DNA from: CAWKOH01 sp963851245
GTDB lineage: Bacteria > Actinomycetota > Acidimicrobiia > Acidimicrobiales > Palsa-688
Length of the DNA stretch: 64,000 bases
Assembly (NCBI GenBank): GCA_963851245.1
Contig: CAWKOH010000003.1
Location: 434,001 to 498,000, forward strand
Direction: 5' to 3'
Shown here: in pieces, positions 9,102-17,970 of the stretch
Position numbering within the stretch: position 1 is the first letter of the stretch
Layout of the letters: the number at the start of each line of letters is the position of its first letter
Notes under the pieces: generated by a model
Told to the model about the DNA's origin: nothing
Seen by the model: the letters and a program-made list of their open reading frames with translations, nothing else
The model's database searches: none
Made by a program: the position numbers and the translations under genes

Positions 9102-10606
9102 TGGCGGCCGTCTCTTTCGATGAGCTGATCGGCCTGCCGCGGGCCCCAGGTACCAGCCGCATAGCCGGCCAGCGGAATGGACTTGGACGCCCAGGCCTCT
9201 AGGAGGGGGTCGACTATCTGCCAGGCCTGGTCGACTTCGTCGCTCCTGATGAACAGGGTGGGGTCACCGACCATGGCGTCCAGCAGGAGTCGCTCGTAGG
9301 CGTCCGGGGCCTCTTCGAGGAAGGCAGACCCGTAGGACATGTCCATCAGGACATCGCGGACGTTGAACGCCTGGCCCGGGACCTTGGCCCCGAACCTGAG
9401 GGCCACGCCTTCGTCCGGCTGGATGCGCAGCACCAGGGTGTTGGGTCGAAGGTCCCGGCTTTCGTCCGCGGCGAAAGCCAGGTGGGGGACCTTCTGGAAC
9501 TGCAGAGCCACTTCGGTCAGGCGCTTGGGTAGCCGCTTTCCGGTACGGATGTAGATCGGAACGCCGGACCAGCGCCAGTTGTCCACCTCTAGCTTCATGG
9601 CCACGTAGGTCTCGGTCTGGCTGTTCGGGCTCACGTCGGGCTCCTGCCGGTAAGCCGGCACGGCCACCCCTTCGCTCCACCCGCTGTCATACTGCGCTCG
9701 GACGACGTCGGTGCGGACCTGCTCAGGAGTCGGGATTACTACGGAGCGCAAGGCCTTCACCTTCTCGTCGCGAATGCCTTGAGCGTTGATGGTCCCGGCG
9801 GGTTCCATCAGGGTCAGGGACAGAACCTGCATCACGTGGTTCTGGACGATGTCGCGCAGCGCGCCCGCTGTTTCGTAGAACCCCCCGCGCTTCTCGACGC
9901 CCAGCGATTCGGCGACCGTGATCTGAACGTGGTCGATGTAGCTGCGGTTCCAGAGGGGCTCGAAGATGGCGTTGGCGAAGCGCAGGGCCAGCACATTCTG
10001 AACCGTTTCCTTGCCGAGGTAGTGGTCGATCCGGTATATCTGGTTCTCGGCGAAGGTTCGGTGAAGGGCCGCATCGAGCTGCCGGGCGGTGTTGAGATCG
10101 TGACCGAAGGGCTTCTCGATCACCAGCCGGCACGACACGCCTTCTTGCACCGGATTGTTGAGGCCGGCGGCCCCCAACCCGTTGGCCACCTCCTCGAACA
10201 CGGCCGGGACCGTCGCCAGGTAGAAGGTTCGGTTGCCGGGGGAGCCGATGTCAGCTTCCACCTTGGCCAGAGTGTCCTTGAGCCGCTGGAAGGTATCCGG
10301 GTCGGCGTAGTCGCCTGCGACGTACGAGCTGTGCTTGACGATGTCGGCCCAACCCAGATCGGCGTCGGGGACGGCTGAGGTCATCAGATGATGGAACCCT
10401 TCGTCATCGAGTTGCGTTCGGGCCACCCCGATGACGGCGAAGGCACTGGGCAGCAGGCGCCGCTTCGAGAGCTGTTCCAGGGCTGGCAGGAGCTTCCGGG
10501 AGGTTAGGTCCCCGGAAGCTCCGAACACCACCAGAACCCCGGGCGGAGCCCTTCTGGTGGTGTCGATGCCTTCGGCCAGAGGGTTCGGCGGGAGGGTCTC
10601 GCTCAA
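9086..10606 (-). CDS. zwf: Glucose-6-phosphate 1-dehydrogenase
   Basis: The enzyme oxidises glucose 6-phosphate to 6-phosphogluconolactone with NAD(P)+ and supplies NADPH. The 506-residue protein has the N-terminal nucleotide-binding motif FGASGDLTSRKL, the substrate motif EKPFGHD and the active-site signature RIDHYLGKE. Length is typical. The stop lies inside the opcA start region, and the gene begins 3 bp after tal, so tkt, tal, zwf and opcA form one unit. Confidence 0.97.
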   Translation of the reverse strand: MSETLPPNPLAEGIDTTRRAPPGVLVVFGASGDLTSRKLLPALEQLSKRRLLPSAFAVIGVARTQLDDEGFHHLMTSAVPDADLGWADIVKHSSYVAGDYADPDTFQRLKDTLAKVEADIGSPGNRTFYLATVPAVFEEVANGLGAAGLNNPVQEGVSCRLVIEKPFGHDLNTARQLDAALHRTFAENQIYRIDHYLGKETVQNVLALRFANAIFEPLWNRSYIDHVQITVAESLGVEKRGGFYETAGALRDIVQNHVMQVLSLTLMEPAGTINAQGIRDEKVKALRSVVIPTPEQVRTDVVRAQYDSGWSEGVAVPAYRQEPDVSPNSQTETYVAMKLEVDNWRWSGVPIYIRTGKRLPKRLTEVALQFQKVPHLAFAADESRDLRPNTLVLRIQPDEGVALRFGAKVPGQAFNVRDVLMDMSYGSAFLEEAPDAYERLLLDAMVGDPTLFIRSDEVDQAWQIVDPLLEAWASKSIPLAGYAAGTWGPRQADQLIERDGRQWRTP

Positions 10607-10609
10607 CGG

Positions 10610-11719
10610 CTACCTCCGCGTTCGCGGCGCCATGGAGTTGGCCTTGTCCGTGAGCGACTGGAGGAGCTCCTCATAGCTCTTCACGAAGGACGCTACCCCT
10701 TCTTCTTCGAGCACCCTGGACACGTCGGCCATGTCGACTCCCACTTCGGCCAAGCGATCCAAGTCCGCCCTCGCCGCACCCGCCTCCGAGTCCACCGTCC
10801 GGGCCACCGTGCCGTGATCGAGGAAGGCATCGATCGTGGCGTCAGGCATGGTGTTGACGGTGTTGGGCCCGATGAGATTGTCCACGTACAGAAGGTCGGG
10901 GTAGGACGGATTCTTGGTGGACGTCGAAGCCCAGAGAGGGCGCTGCAGATTGGCCCCTTTCGCGGCCAGCCCGTCCCAGCGGGGACCGGAGGACCGTTCC
11001 TCGAACAGCTCGTACGCCAGCCGAGCCTGCGCGACCGCAGCCTTTCCGGCCAGGCTCGAGGCCTTGTCGCCGAGGTCCTGAAGACGCCGGTCCACCTCGG
11101 TGTCCACCCGGCTGACGAAGAACGACGCCACGCTGTGCACACGCGACAGGTCGCCGCCCTGGGAAGCGAAGGACTCCAACCCGGATAGGTAGGCCTCGAT
11201 GACATCCCCGTAGCGCTCGAGGCTGAAGATCAGCGTGACGTTGATGTTGCGGCCTTCGGCGACCATGCTGCGGATGGCCGGGACTCCTTCGGCGGTAGCC
11301 GGGATCTTGACCATCAGGTTGGGGAGATTGATCCGTTCGTGCAGAGACCGGGCGGCGTCGATCGTATTGGCGGTGTCGTTGGCCAGGGCGGGAGACACCT
11401 CCAGGGAAACGAATCCGTCTGCGCCGCCGGCCGATTCGTTGACAGGGCGCAGTACTTGGCACGCCTCGGTCACGTCGTCGATGGCCATGTCCCAAAATGC
11501 CGCTTCAACCGAGTCGCGGGATATCACCTCGGCGAACTGGTCGTCGTACGCGTCGGACCCCGCCATGGCCTTCTGGAAGATGGTCGGATTGGACGTCACC
11601 CCGCGGACGCCCTCATCAACAAGCTTCTGCAGCCCACCGCCCTGAATGCTCGGCCGGTTTAGGTTGTCAATCCAGGGGCTCTGCCCGCATCGGGTAAAGA
11701 GGTCGTGAAGCTTTGTCAT
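10610..11719 (-). CDS. tal: Transaldolase
   Basis: Transaldolase moves a dihydroxyacetone unit between sedoheptulose 7-phosphate and glyceraldehyde 3-phosphate in the non-oxidative pentose phosphate pathway. The 369-residue protein is of the longer actinobacterial/cyanobacterial type. The Schiff-base lysine is in LMVKIPAT, and the family segment TSNPTIFQKA is near the N-terminus. Its ATG overlaps the tkt stop (11716-11719), the same tkt-tal-zwf-opcA order as in Mycobacterium and Corynebacterium. Confidence 0.95.
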   Translation of the reverse strand: MTKLHDLFTRCGQSPWIDNLNRPSIQGGGLQKLVDEGVRGVTSNPTIFQKAMAGSDAYDDQFAEVISRDSVEAAFWDMAIDDVTEACQVLRPVNESAGGADGFVSLEVSPALANDTANTIDAARSLHERINLPNLMVKIPATAEGVPAIRSMVAEGRNINVTLIFSLERYGDVIEAYLSGLESFASQGGDLSRVHSVASFFVSRVDTEVDRRLQDLGDKASSLAGKAAVAQARLAYELFEERSSGPRWDGLAAKGANLQRPLWASTSTKNPSYPDLLYVDNLIGPNTVNTMPDATIDAFLDHGTVARTVDSEAGAARADLDRLAEVGVDMADVSRVLEEEGVASFVKSYEELLQSLTDKANSMAPRTRR

Positions 11720-13743
11720 TGATCGTCCTCCTCTTCGTATGGATTGTCGAAGGGTTCGAGGCTTTCGATCAGGGTGGCGGCCCGGGCCGCCACGTTCTCA
11801 GCCGTGAAACCGAATGACGCCAAGACCTGAGCACCGGGACCAGACGCCCCGAAGCGATCCAGCGCAACGGACTCGTCGGCCCAGCGGGACCATCCGAAAG
11901 AGGCGGCCGCTTCCACTGACAGCACCGGCGCTTCGGCGCCGAGGATGGCGTCCTGGTATTCGTCGTCCTGTTCTTCGAACAGCTCCCAGCTGGGCATGGA
12001 TACGACCCGGGCCGTCATCCCCCGCTGATCGAGGAGCCGGGCGGCCTCGACGCAAAGTGAGACCTCGGACCCGGTCCCTATCAGCACGACATCTGGCTCC
12101 TCGCTGCCATCCACGAGCACATAGGCGCCCCGCTCCAGGTTGGGCGCCAGCACGTCGGTACCCTCGAGTACCGGGATGCTCTGCCGGCTGAGAATGAGTG
12201 CCGTCGGTCCCTCCCGCTCGATGGCCACCCTCAGCGCTTCGGCCGACTCGTTGGCGTCGGCGGGCCGAATGATTCGCAATCCGGGCATGGCCCTCATGGC
12301 GGCCAGTTGCTCGACCGGCTGGTGGGTCGGTCCGTCTTCGCCCAAGCCAACCGAGTCGTGAGTCCAGAAGTAGATGACCTTCGCGCCCGAAAGGGCGGCG
12401 AGGCGGACCGAGCCGCGCATGTAGTCGCTAAACACGAAGAACGTGCCGCCGATCGGGAGCACGCCGCCATGCAGACTCATGCCGGTCATCACGCCACCCA
12501 TGCCGTGCTCCCGGACGCCGAACGCCATCGCCCTTCCTTCTGGGTGATCCGAAGCCTGAAGGGGCGTGTCGTCGAGTCTCGTACCCGTGTTACCTGTCAG
12601 ATCCGCTCCGCCGGCGACCAGACCGGGGACTTCCGCGGCGATGGCGTTCAGAGACTTGTTGGCGGACTGCCGGGTAGCGATCGATTCGCCTGCGTTCCAC
12701 CTGGGCAACTTGTCCTGCCATCCGGGCCGCCCGCTGTTGGACCACACCGCGTCCCACTCTTCGCGGTCGCCTCGCCATCCGGAGAACCGTTTCTCCCAGT
12801 CCTCTCGCCAGGCCCGACCGCGCGACACCGCTTGTCGGTACATATCGAGGACTTCGTCTGGGACCCAGAAGGTCTGGTCGGGTGGTAAGCCGAGTATCTC
12901 CTTGGTGGCCCGGACCTCTTCCTCACCCAGAGGGGATCCGTGGGCCTTCGGAGAATCGGTCATATGAGGCGCCGGGTAACCGATATGACTGCGCAGTATG
13001 AGCAGGCTGGGCCGGTCCTCCTCTGCTATCGCCCGGCGAATCGCGGCTTCCAGGAAATCGGTGTCGTTGGCCGTCTCGCCCAGGTGCTCCACGTGCCAGC
13101 CGTAGGCCTCGAACCGCTTGCCGGCGTCGTCGTTCAACGTTATTTCGGTTGGCCCGTCGATGGTGATGTGGTTGTCGTCGTACACATAGATGAGGCGGCC
13201 CAAGCCAAGGTGTCCGGCCAGCGACGCCGCTTCGTGACTGATGCCCTCCATCAGATCGCCGTCGCTGCAGATGACGAAGGTGTGGTGGTCTATCACCTCA
13301 GGCCCGAACCGCGCCCGCAGCATTCGTTCGGCCACGCCCAACCCGACCCCGTTAGCCACGCCTTGGCCCAATGGCCCCGTTGTCACCTCGATCCCGGGGA
13401 GATCATGGACTTCGGGATGGCCGGGTGTGCGGCTGTGCAGCTGGCGGAACTGTTTGAGGTCTTCGAGCTCCACCCCGTAACCAGTCAGGTACAACATCGA
13501 GTACAGCAGGATGCACGCGTGCCCGCAGGACAGCACGAACCGATCGCGATCCGGCCACAACGCGTCGGTGGGGTCGTAGCGCATCACCCTGGTCCATAAG
13601 ACGTGAGCGAGGGGGGCGAGGGCCATGGCCGTGCCGGGGTGCCCGGCATTGGCCTTCTGCGGGGCGTCCATGGCCAGACCTCGGATGACGTTGATGCCGA
13701 GTTGCTCGAGGTCGATCTCTGTGCCAGCCCGAGATGCAGTCAT
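11716..13743 (-). CDS. tkt: Transketolase
   Basis: This thiamine-diphosphate enzyme transfers two-carbon ketol groups in the pentose phosphate pathway. The 675-residue protein carries the N-terminal KANAGHPGTAM motif, the ThDP-binding GDGDLMEG segment and the C-terminal transketolase domain. Length is typical. It is the first gene of the pentose phosphate run; a TAGGGT box lies 6 nt before the ATG, which suggests a leaderless transcript starting at or near the initiation codon. The genes downstream on the same strand follow with short gaps or overlaps to etfA, interrupted only by the 65-bp repeats. Confidence 0.97.
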   Translation of the reverse strand: MTASRAGTEIDLEQLGINVIRGLAMDAPQKANAGHPGTAMALAPLAHVLWTRVMRYDPTDALWPDRDRFVLSCGHACILLYSMLYLTGYGVELEDLKQFRQLHSRTPGHPEVHDLPGIEVTTGPLGQGVANGVGLGVAERMLRARFGPEVIDHHTFVICSDGDLMEGISHEAASLAGHLGLGRLIYVYDDNHITIDGPTEITLNDDAGKRFEAYGWHVEHLGETANDTDFLEAAIRRAIAEEDRPSLLILRSHIGYPAPHMTDSPKAHGSPLGEEEVRATKEILGLPPDQTFWVPDEVLDMYRQAVSRGRAWREDWEKRFSGWRGDREEWDAVWSNSGRPGWQDKLPRWNAGESIATRQSANKSLNAIAAEVPGLVAGGADLTGNTGTRLDDTPLQASDHPEGRAMAFGVREHGMGGVMTGMSLHGGVLPIGGTFFVFSDYMRGSVRLAALSGAKVIYFWTHDSVGLGEDGPTHQPVEQLAAMRAMPGLRIIRPADANESAEALRVAIEREGPTALILSRQSIPVLEGTDVLAPNLERGAYVLVDGSEEPDVVLIGTGSEVSLCVEAARLLDQRGMTARVVSMPSWELFEEQDDEYQDAILGAEAPVLSVEAAASFGWSRWADESVALDRFGASGPGAQVLASFGFTAENVAARAATLIESLEPFDNPYEEEDDQ

Positions 13744-13755
13744 AGGGCAACCCTA
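13744..13755 (-). promoter_or_regulatory. Putative leaderless promoter of the tkt operon
   Basis: On the minus strand TAGGGT (13755-13750) is followed by 6 nt and the tkt ATG. With the usual 6-7 nt from a -10 box to the transcription start, the mRNA would begin at the ATG. There is no ribosome-binding sequence in between. A clear -35 element was not identified. Confidence 0.5.
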
Positions 13756-13829
13756 CCCACGACCGGACGGGCCGTTTGACCGAGATGCCGAAACGCGCTA
13801 TGGACGCCTGTCGGAGACTGCGATAGGGG

Positions 13830-14219
13830 TCAAACGGGCGGCAGGAGGGTGAGCGGGACCACGGTCACCCCGCCGTCGGGCAGCAAACGGCAGTGGGCTT
13901 CGATCGTCCCATAATCCTTGAACTCGAGCTCTCCGCGCACCAGGCGATAGGTGAACTTCCCCGGCTCCACCTGGAAGGGAGAGACATTGCGAGCAACCTG
14001 TTCACCCGCCTCGTCTCGGAAGACGACCTCGAGCACACCCTGACCGTCCTCGGCGGGCCGGCAGCGAACGAGAACGATGAGGTGCGGCGTGATCGACACA
14101 GGAGGGTCCGACGGAGCCGGCAGTGAAAACATGATCCCAGAGAGGTCGATCCGGGTGGAGGGGCCGGGGACCGCTCGAAGGTCGATGTTCTCGGCGAACA
14201 GAGCGGAGATGATGTCCAC
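13830..14219 (-). CDS. Hypothetical protein downstream of the desaturase
   Basis: I do not recognise this 129-residue protein. The frame extends upstream into the desaturase gene but is meaningless there, so I place the start at the GTG at 14219, 21 bp after the desaturase stop. The sequence is a mix of beta-strand-like hydrophobic stretches (for example HLIVLVRCRPAE) and charged turns, without signal peptide or membrane segments, and may be a small beta-rich domain. It shares its strand with the desaturase upstream and the tkt operon downstream. The start is uncertain; a good ribosome-binding site is not visible. Confidence 0.55.
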   Translation of the reverse strand: MDIISALFAENIDLRAVPGPSTRIDLSGIMFSLPAPSDPPVSITPHLIVLVRCRPAEDGQGVLEVVFRDEAGEQVARNVSPFQVEPGKFTYRLVRGELEFKDYGTIEAHCRLLPDGGVTVVPLTLLPPV

Positions 14220-14239
14220 GAACCGATCCGCGTCCTGAC

Positions 14240-15001
14240 TCAGACCGTTTGCGGGACCGGCTGGGAGTGGGCTGACACGCGTGGCTTCTGGTGCCGGACG
14301 GTAAGCCAGCGGAACCTGCGGGCCAAGGCGATCAGCCACCATCCGGGGTCTATCTCTCCTCTTCGGAACGCCAAGCGAGCCGACGTCGGGGCGGCGTGAT
14401 GATTGCTGTGCAGTCCCTCGCCGCCGGTAAGCCAGGCCAACCACTGGCTGTTGGCCGCAAACCCCTCGAACCGTCTGGCCCCGAAACGGTGACCTACTGC
14501 GTTCACGGCTGAGTTCAGCATCAGATAGCTGACGACGTGGGTGGCGGCGGCGATGGCGACCAACTCCCAGTTGCCCCAGAAGATGAGGAAGAGGATGCCG
14601 ATCCCGAGGCCGAGACCGACCACACCGTGATCGAATAGGGCTCGATCCCACCGGTCCCCGGGCATGTCCCTCGCGTATTTCTCCACCGTGATGCCGTCCC
14701 TCGCCGCTCGCCGGTACATCACGACGTTGCCTATCTGGACGGCTGCGAAGCCTTCGAGCACCGGGGAGTGAGGGTCTCCCTCGACATCGGTGAAGGCGTG
14801 GTGGCGACGATGAACCGCGACCCATTCACGCGGCTGGATCCCGGTGGTGATCCACGTGAGGAACCGGCAGGCGAAGCGCAACCCTGGCGACATGGTGATG
14901 GCCCGGTGGGACAGGGTGCGGTGCAAGAAGATGGTGGTGAGGAAAATGGAGACCTGGCAGACAGCCAGGCCGACAAGGACCGCTAGGAGGATGCCGGGCA
15001 C
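14240..15001 (-). CDS. Acyl-CoA / fatty acid desaturase (membrane di-iron)
   Basis: Enzymes of this type introduce a cis double bond, usually delta-9, into acyl chains at the membrane using a di-iron centre. All three histidine boxes are present: HRTLSH near residue 27, HRRHH near residue 64 and HSNHH near residue 200. Hydrophobic segments at about residues 1-25, 130-150 and around 160 fit a four-helix membrane desaturase. At 253 residues it is short for the family. The GTG start is preceded at 6 nt by TAGGTT, a likely -10 box, and the gene diverges from dacB. The electron donor is not encoded beside it. Confidence 0.92.
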   Translation of the reverse strand: MPGILLAVLVGLAVCQVSIFLTTIFLHRTLSHRAITMSPGLRFACRFLTWITTGIQPREWVAVHRRHHAFTDVEGDPHSPVLEGFAAVQIGNVVMYRRAARDGITVEKYARDMPGDRWDRALFDHGVVGLGLGIGILFLIFWGNWELVAIAAATHVVSYLMLNSAVNAVGHRFGARRFEGFAANSQWLAWLTGGEGLHSNHHAAPTSARLAFRRGEIDPGWWLIALARRFRWLTVRHQKPRVSAHSQPVPQTV

Positions 15002-15101
15002 GGTGAGAACCTACCCTACTTACCCCCGGGTAACCCTTCGCCTGCCTTGCTTCCGGTGAACAGCTCTGACTTCGGCTCCTTCGTCCCCTACCCTTTCACC
15101 G
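15002..15101. promoter_or_regulatory. Divergent promoter region of the desaturase and dacB
   Basis: This 100-bp gap separates two divergent genes. On the minus strand TAGGTT ends 6 nt before the desaturase GTG, with TAGGGT a few bases further away. On the plus strand TACCCT (15089-15094) ends 7 nt before the dacB ATG. Both are consistent with leaderless transcripts. No operator-like dyad was seen. Confidence 0.5.
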
Positions 15102-16721
15102 ATGCGACCCTGGGTTCGGGTGGCTGTCTCCTTGGCGGCGGCGGTCTCGGCGATATCTGTAGGTGGCCCCACAGCCACGGCACGATCGGCGGCCGAGGTG
15201 ACTCCGGCGGCGGCGCTCGACGGGACCTCGGTGCTATCGATCCGCAGACTTCCCACGTGGGTAGAGACGGAGGCAGCCGGGCAGCGCCTGCAATCCTCGC
15301 TGTCCTCCATCGTGACGCCCGCGGAGCTCGGCGCAGGGGACGCCAACGGTTGTGTGCTCGTGACTCAGGGCAGCGAGGTCTTGTACTCGGTCAATGCCGG
15401 CAACCTGTACGTGCCGGCTTCCACCATGAAGTTGCTTACGGCCACTGCCGTTCTCGACCGCTTGGGGCCGTCGGACCGACTGGTTACCAAGGTGATGGGA
15501 CAGCAGGCATCCGAAGGGGGGGTCATCTACGGCAACCTGTACCTCGTCGGTGGAGGAGACCCGCTGCTTCGCACAGCCTCCTACGCCGCCGCCCAGAACC
15601 CGCCGCAGCCTCTGTACACCTCACTCGATCAGCTGGCCCAGGATGTGCGCCGAGCGGGCGTGACCGAAGTCACGGGATCCGTGGTCGGTGACGAAAGCCG
15701 CTACGACGACGAGCGGACCGTTGCGTCGTGGAAGCCGATCTATACGACTGAGGGGGATGTGGGCCCCTTGAGCGCGCTCGATGTGAACGACGGTTTCGTC
15801 CCCAAACCACCTCCGCCGCCTACTCCTCCTACGACCACGCCTCCTACGACCACGCCTCCTACGACCACGCCGTCGAAGACCACGCCGTCGAAGACCACGC
15901 CGCCCACGACCACGCCGTCGAAGACCACGCCGCCCACGACCACACCGTCGAAGTCCTCCTCGTCGGCGTCGTCCGCAACCGGTTCGTCGACCGCCTCGGA
16001 GTTTGCTTACGACGCCGCCGCTGACCCCCCGGCCACCGCGGCGGCGACGTTCATGCAGCTCCTTCGGCAGGACGGGGTCAAGGTCGAAAGAGGGTCGACG
16101 AGCGGCACCGCGCCGGCCGGGTCGACCCTGATCACCTCGATTGCCAGCGCTCCGATCAGTCAGGAAATCGAACAGATGTTGAATGTCAGCGACGACACCG
16201 CAGCCGAGCTGTTCACGAAGGAGCTGGGATACAGGGAGTCCGGTTCGGGCACCACGGCCGCGGGCACGGCGGCCATCCGAGCTGATCTCGCGGCCGACGG
16301 ACTTCCGGTTTCCCAGCTCGTCAACATCGACGGATCCGGTCTGGACCGTGGCGATCGGGTCAGTTGCGACCTGATCGTGGATGCTCTCCGACGAGATGGT
16401 ACGGGCGGGGTCATAGCCGCCGGCCTGCCAGTCGCCGGGAAGACGGGAACCCTCGTGAGCCGTATGCTCGGCAGCCCCGCCGTGGGCCGGGTCCACGCCA
16501 AGACAGGAACCCTCGACGACGTGGTTGCCCTGAGCGGTTTCGTGACCCCGACAGTCTCCGCCGCGCCCGTCGCCCCCTTGCGCCAGCCGGTTATCTTCTC
16601 GATCATCCTCAACGGTCCCTCCAGCTACGGGGACCAGGCTCTCGCCGACAACATCGCCATCGCCCTGGCGTCCTACCCGAAAGTGGCGCCATTGGCCTCG
16701 ATCGCCCCCCACGCTGGATGA
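15102..16721 (+). CDS. dacB: D-alanyl-D-alanine carboxypeptidase / PBP4 family (DacB)
   Basis: This penicillin-binding protein trims or cleaves peptidoglycan peptides outside the membrane. A signal peptide covers about residues 1-27, ending near TATA. The catalytic S-x-x-K is STMK at residues 107-110, the second motif appears as SDD rather than the usual S-x-N, and the K-T-G motif is in HAKTGTLDD near the C-terminus. Between about residues 238 and 290 there is a low-complexity Thr/Pro/Ser/Lys insertion built of short repeats (TTTPP, KTTPS), which could be an extended and possibly glycosylated linker. Its 539 residues exceed typical PBP4 length largely because of this insertion. Confidence 0.9.
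   Translation: MRPWVRVAVSLAAAVSAISVGGPTATARSAAEVTPAAALDGTSVLSIRRLPTWVETEAAGQRLQSSLSSIVTPAELGAGDANGCVLVTQGSEVLYSVNAGNLYVPASTMKLLTATAVLDRLGPSDRLVTKVMGQQASEGGVIYGNLYLVGGGDPLLRTASYAAAQNPPQPLYTSLDQLAQDVRRAGVTEVTGSVVGDESRYDDERTVASWKPIYTTEGDVGPLSALDVNDGFVPKPPPPPTPPTTTPPTTTPPTTTPSKTTPSKTTPPTTTPSKTTPPTTTPSKSSSSASSATGSSTASEFAYDAAADPPATAAATFMQLLRQDGVKVERGSTSGTAPAGSTLITSIASAPISQEIEQMLNVSDDTAAELFTKELGYRESGSGTTAAGTAAIRADLAADGLPVSQLVNIDGSGLDRGDRVSCDLIVDALRRDGTGGVIAAGLPVAGKTGTLVSRMLGSPAVGRVHAKTGTLDDVVALSGFVTPTVSAAPVAPLRQPVIFSIILNGPSSYGDQALADNIAIALASYPKVAPLASIAPHAG
15825..15965 (+). repeat. Thr-Pro-coding short tandem repeats inside dacB
   Basis: About 140 bp consist of imperfect 12-15-bp units (variants of cctacgaccacg and ccgtcgaagaccacg), which encode runs of TTTPP and KTTPS. 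The frame stays open throughout. Such arrays can change copy number by slippage, which would alter linker length in the encoded carboxypeptidase. Confidence 0.8.
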
Positions 16722-17344
16722 GTCGATATCTTCCGATCTTCCCGCTCGGCACCGTCGTACTGCCCAGTCAGGTCCTACCGCTGCACGTGTTCGAGCCGCG
16801 CTACCGGGCCCTGATGGAGGTGCTCACCGACCCCGGATCGTCCGGTGAGCTCGGCGTCGTGCTGATAGAACGGGGTAGCGAGGTCGGCGGGGGCGACGTC
16901 AGGGTTGCGATCGGCACCGTCGTCCACTTGATCGAGGCCGAGCCGATGCCGGACGGCAGGTGGCTCGCCGTCTTCGCTGGGAGCCACCGTTTCCGGGTCG
17001 ATCGCTGGCTTCCCGACGATCCGTTTCCGCAGGCCGAAGTCGACGAGTTGGCCGACGCGCCGTGGGAAGCCCGCGACGGTGACGCTTTCGCGGTGGCAGA
17101 GCTGGCGGTGCGCGAGACCCTGACGCTGGCCGCCGAGCTGGGTGATCCGGCCGTGCGGCCGGGCTTCGTTCTCTCCACCACCCCCCCCGTGGCCGCGTGG
17201 GAGCTTTGTGCGATAGCTCCTTTGGGACCCCTGGATCGGCAGCGCCTTTTGGAGGCTCCGACCCATCTGGCCCGGCTCGACCTGCTCGCATCCCAGGCCA
17301 ACGAGCTGTCCAAGGTTCTTGCGTTCAGGCTGCAAGGGCGATAA
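16718..17344 (+). CDS. Stand-alone LON substrate-binding domain protein
   Basis: The 208-residue product matches the N-terminal substrate-binding domain of Lon protease (peptidase S16 N-domain), with the opening pattern PIFPLGTVVLPSQVLPLHVFE trimmed to PLGTVVLP and PLHVFEPRY. There is no ATPase or protease domain, so it is one of the widespread single-domain relatives whose role is poorly defined. Its ATG overlaps the dacB stop, which implies co-translation with the carboxypeptidase. There are no membrane segments. Confidence 0.88.
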   Translation: MSRYLPIFPLGTVVLPSQVLPLHVFEPRYRALMEVLTDPGSSGELGVVLIERGSEVGGGDVRVAIGTVVHLIEAEPMPDGRWLAVFAGSHRFRVDRWLPDDPFPQAEVDELADAPWEARDGDAFAVAELAVRETLTLAAELGDPAVRPGFVLSTTPPVAAWELCAIAPLGPLDRQRLLEAPTHLARLDLLASQANELSKVLAFRLQGR

Positions 17345-17357
17345 GGATCTGCGGGTT

Positions 17358-17684
17358 GTGACTGCCCCGCAACCCAAGAAAGGCCAAGAGAAGCCTGTTG
17401 GGACGCTCGTCAACGAGTTGGCCGGGCTCGTCATCGCCTATTTCAAGCAGGAGACGGTCGTTCCGATCAAGGCCCTGGGCCGCTACATCCTGTACGGGCT
17501 GGCGGGCTCGGTGCTCATATCCATCGGAGGCGGGCTCCTGTCACTCACCGTGGTGCGCCTGCTTCAAGCGGAAACCGGCGCCAGTCTGACGGGAAGCCTC
17601 ACTTGGGTAGCTTATGTGGGAGGGATAGTCGTGGCCCTGGGTGGAGCGGCCCTGGCTGCCAGCCGGATCAAGGTCAAGAAGTGA
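17358..17684 (+). CDS. Small membrane protein, actinobacterial holin-X / phage-holin-superfamily-III-like
   Basis: The 108-residue protein has two hydrophobic helices, about residues 45-68 and 80-100, after a polar N-terminal segment with ELAGLVIAYFKQETVVP. This pattern, with a short amphipathic region followed by a helical hairpin, is typical of the small actinobacterial proteins assigned to the Holin-X family (also seen as DUF1469-like). I take the GTG at 17358; AAGGA lies about 10 nt upstream. It begins a run of three small membrane proteins. Phage origin is not implied by the name. Confidence 0.65.
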   Translation: MTAPQPKKGQEKPVGTLVNELAGLVIAYFKQETVVPIKALGRYILYGLAGSVLISIGGGLLSLTVVRLLQAETGASLTGSLTWVAYVGGIVVALGGAALAASRIKVKK

Positions 17685-17721
17685 TCAGCCCCAATCGTCG
17701 CCACGACAGGAGAATGCGCAA

Positions 17722-17970
17722 ATGAGCCTGAATTTGCCAGTCCTGAAACCCATCCCGGTGACCACCCGAAACGGGCGAGTGGAGATGACGGACATTCGCT
17801 CCAAGCTCGAGGAGATCAGGGGAGAGGTCAACGAGACCACTGAGCAGGCGAAGCCCACCCTCACCTACGCGGCTGTCGTGGGTGTCGTTGTTCTGGTTGG
17901 ACTGGCGTTCGTGTTCGGGCGAAAGCGGGGCCGCAGCAAGTCCACTTGGATCGAGATCAGCCGGCTGTGA
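17722..17970 (+). CDS. Small single-span membrane protein
   Basis: I do not recognise the family. The 82-residue product has a polar, helix-rich N-terminal half (a segment with KLEEIRGEVNETTEQAK), then one hydrophobic span (about residues 50-66, AAVVGVVVLVGLAFVFG) followed by basic residues GRKRGRSK, so the N-terminus is probably outside and the C-terminus inside. AGGAGA lies upstream of the ATG. Its stop overlaps the GTG of the next small gene. Confidence 0.65.
   Translation: MSLNLPVLKPIPVTTRNGRVEMTDIRSKLEEIRGEVNETTEQAKPTLTYAAVVGVVVLVGLAFVFGRKRGRSKSTWIEISRL

Noticed and set aside
15621..16712. Minus-strand open frame rich in Arg and Gly
   Set aside because: It is the reverse of the dacB repeat region; the sense strand has signal peptide and penicillin-binding motifs.
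17358..17684. Prophage holin
   Set aside because: The family name aside, the neighbours are chromosomal and no phage genes are near.
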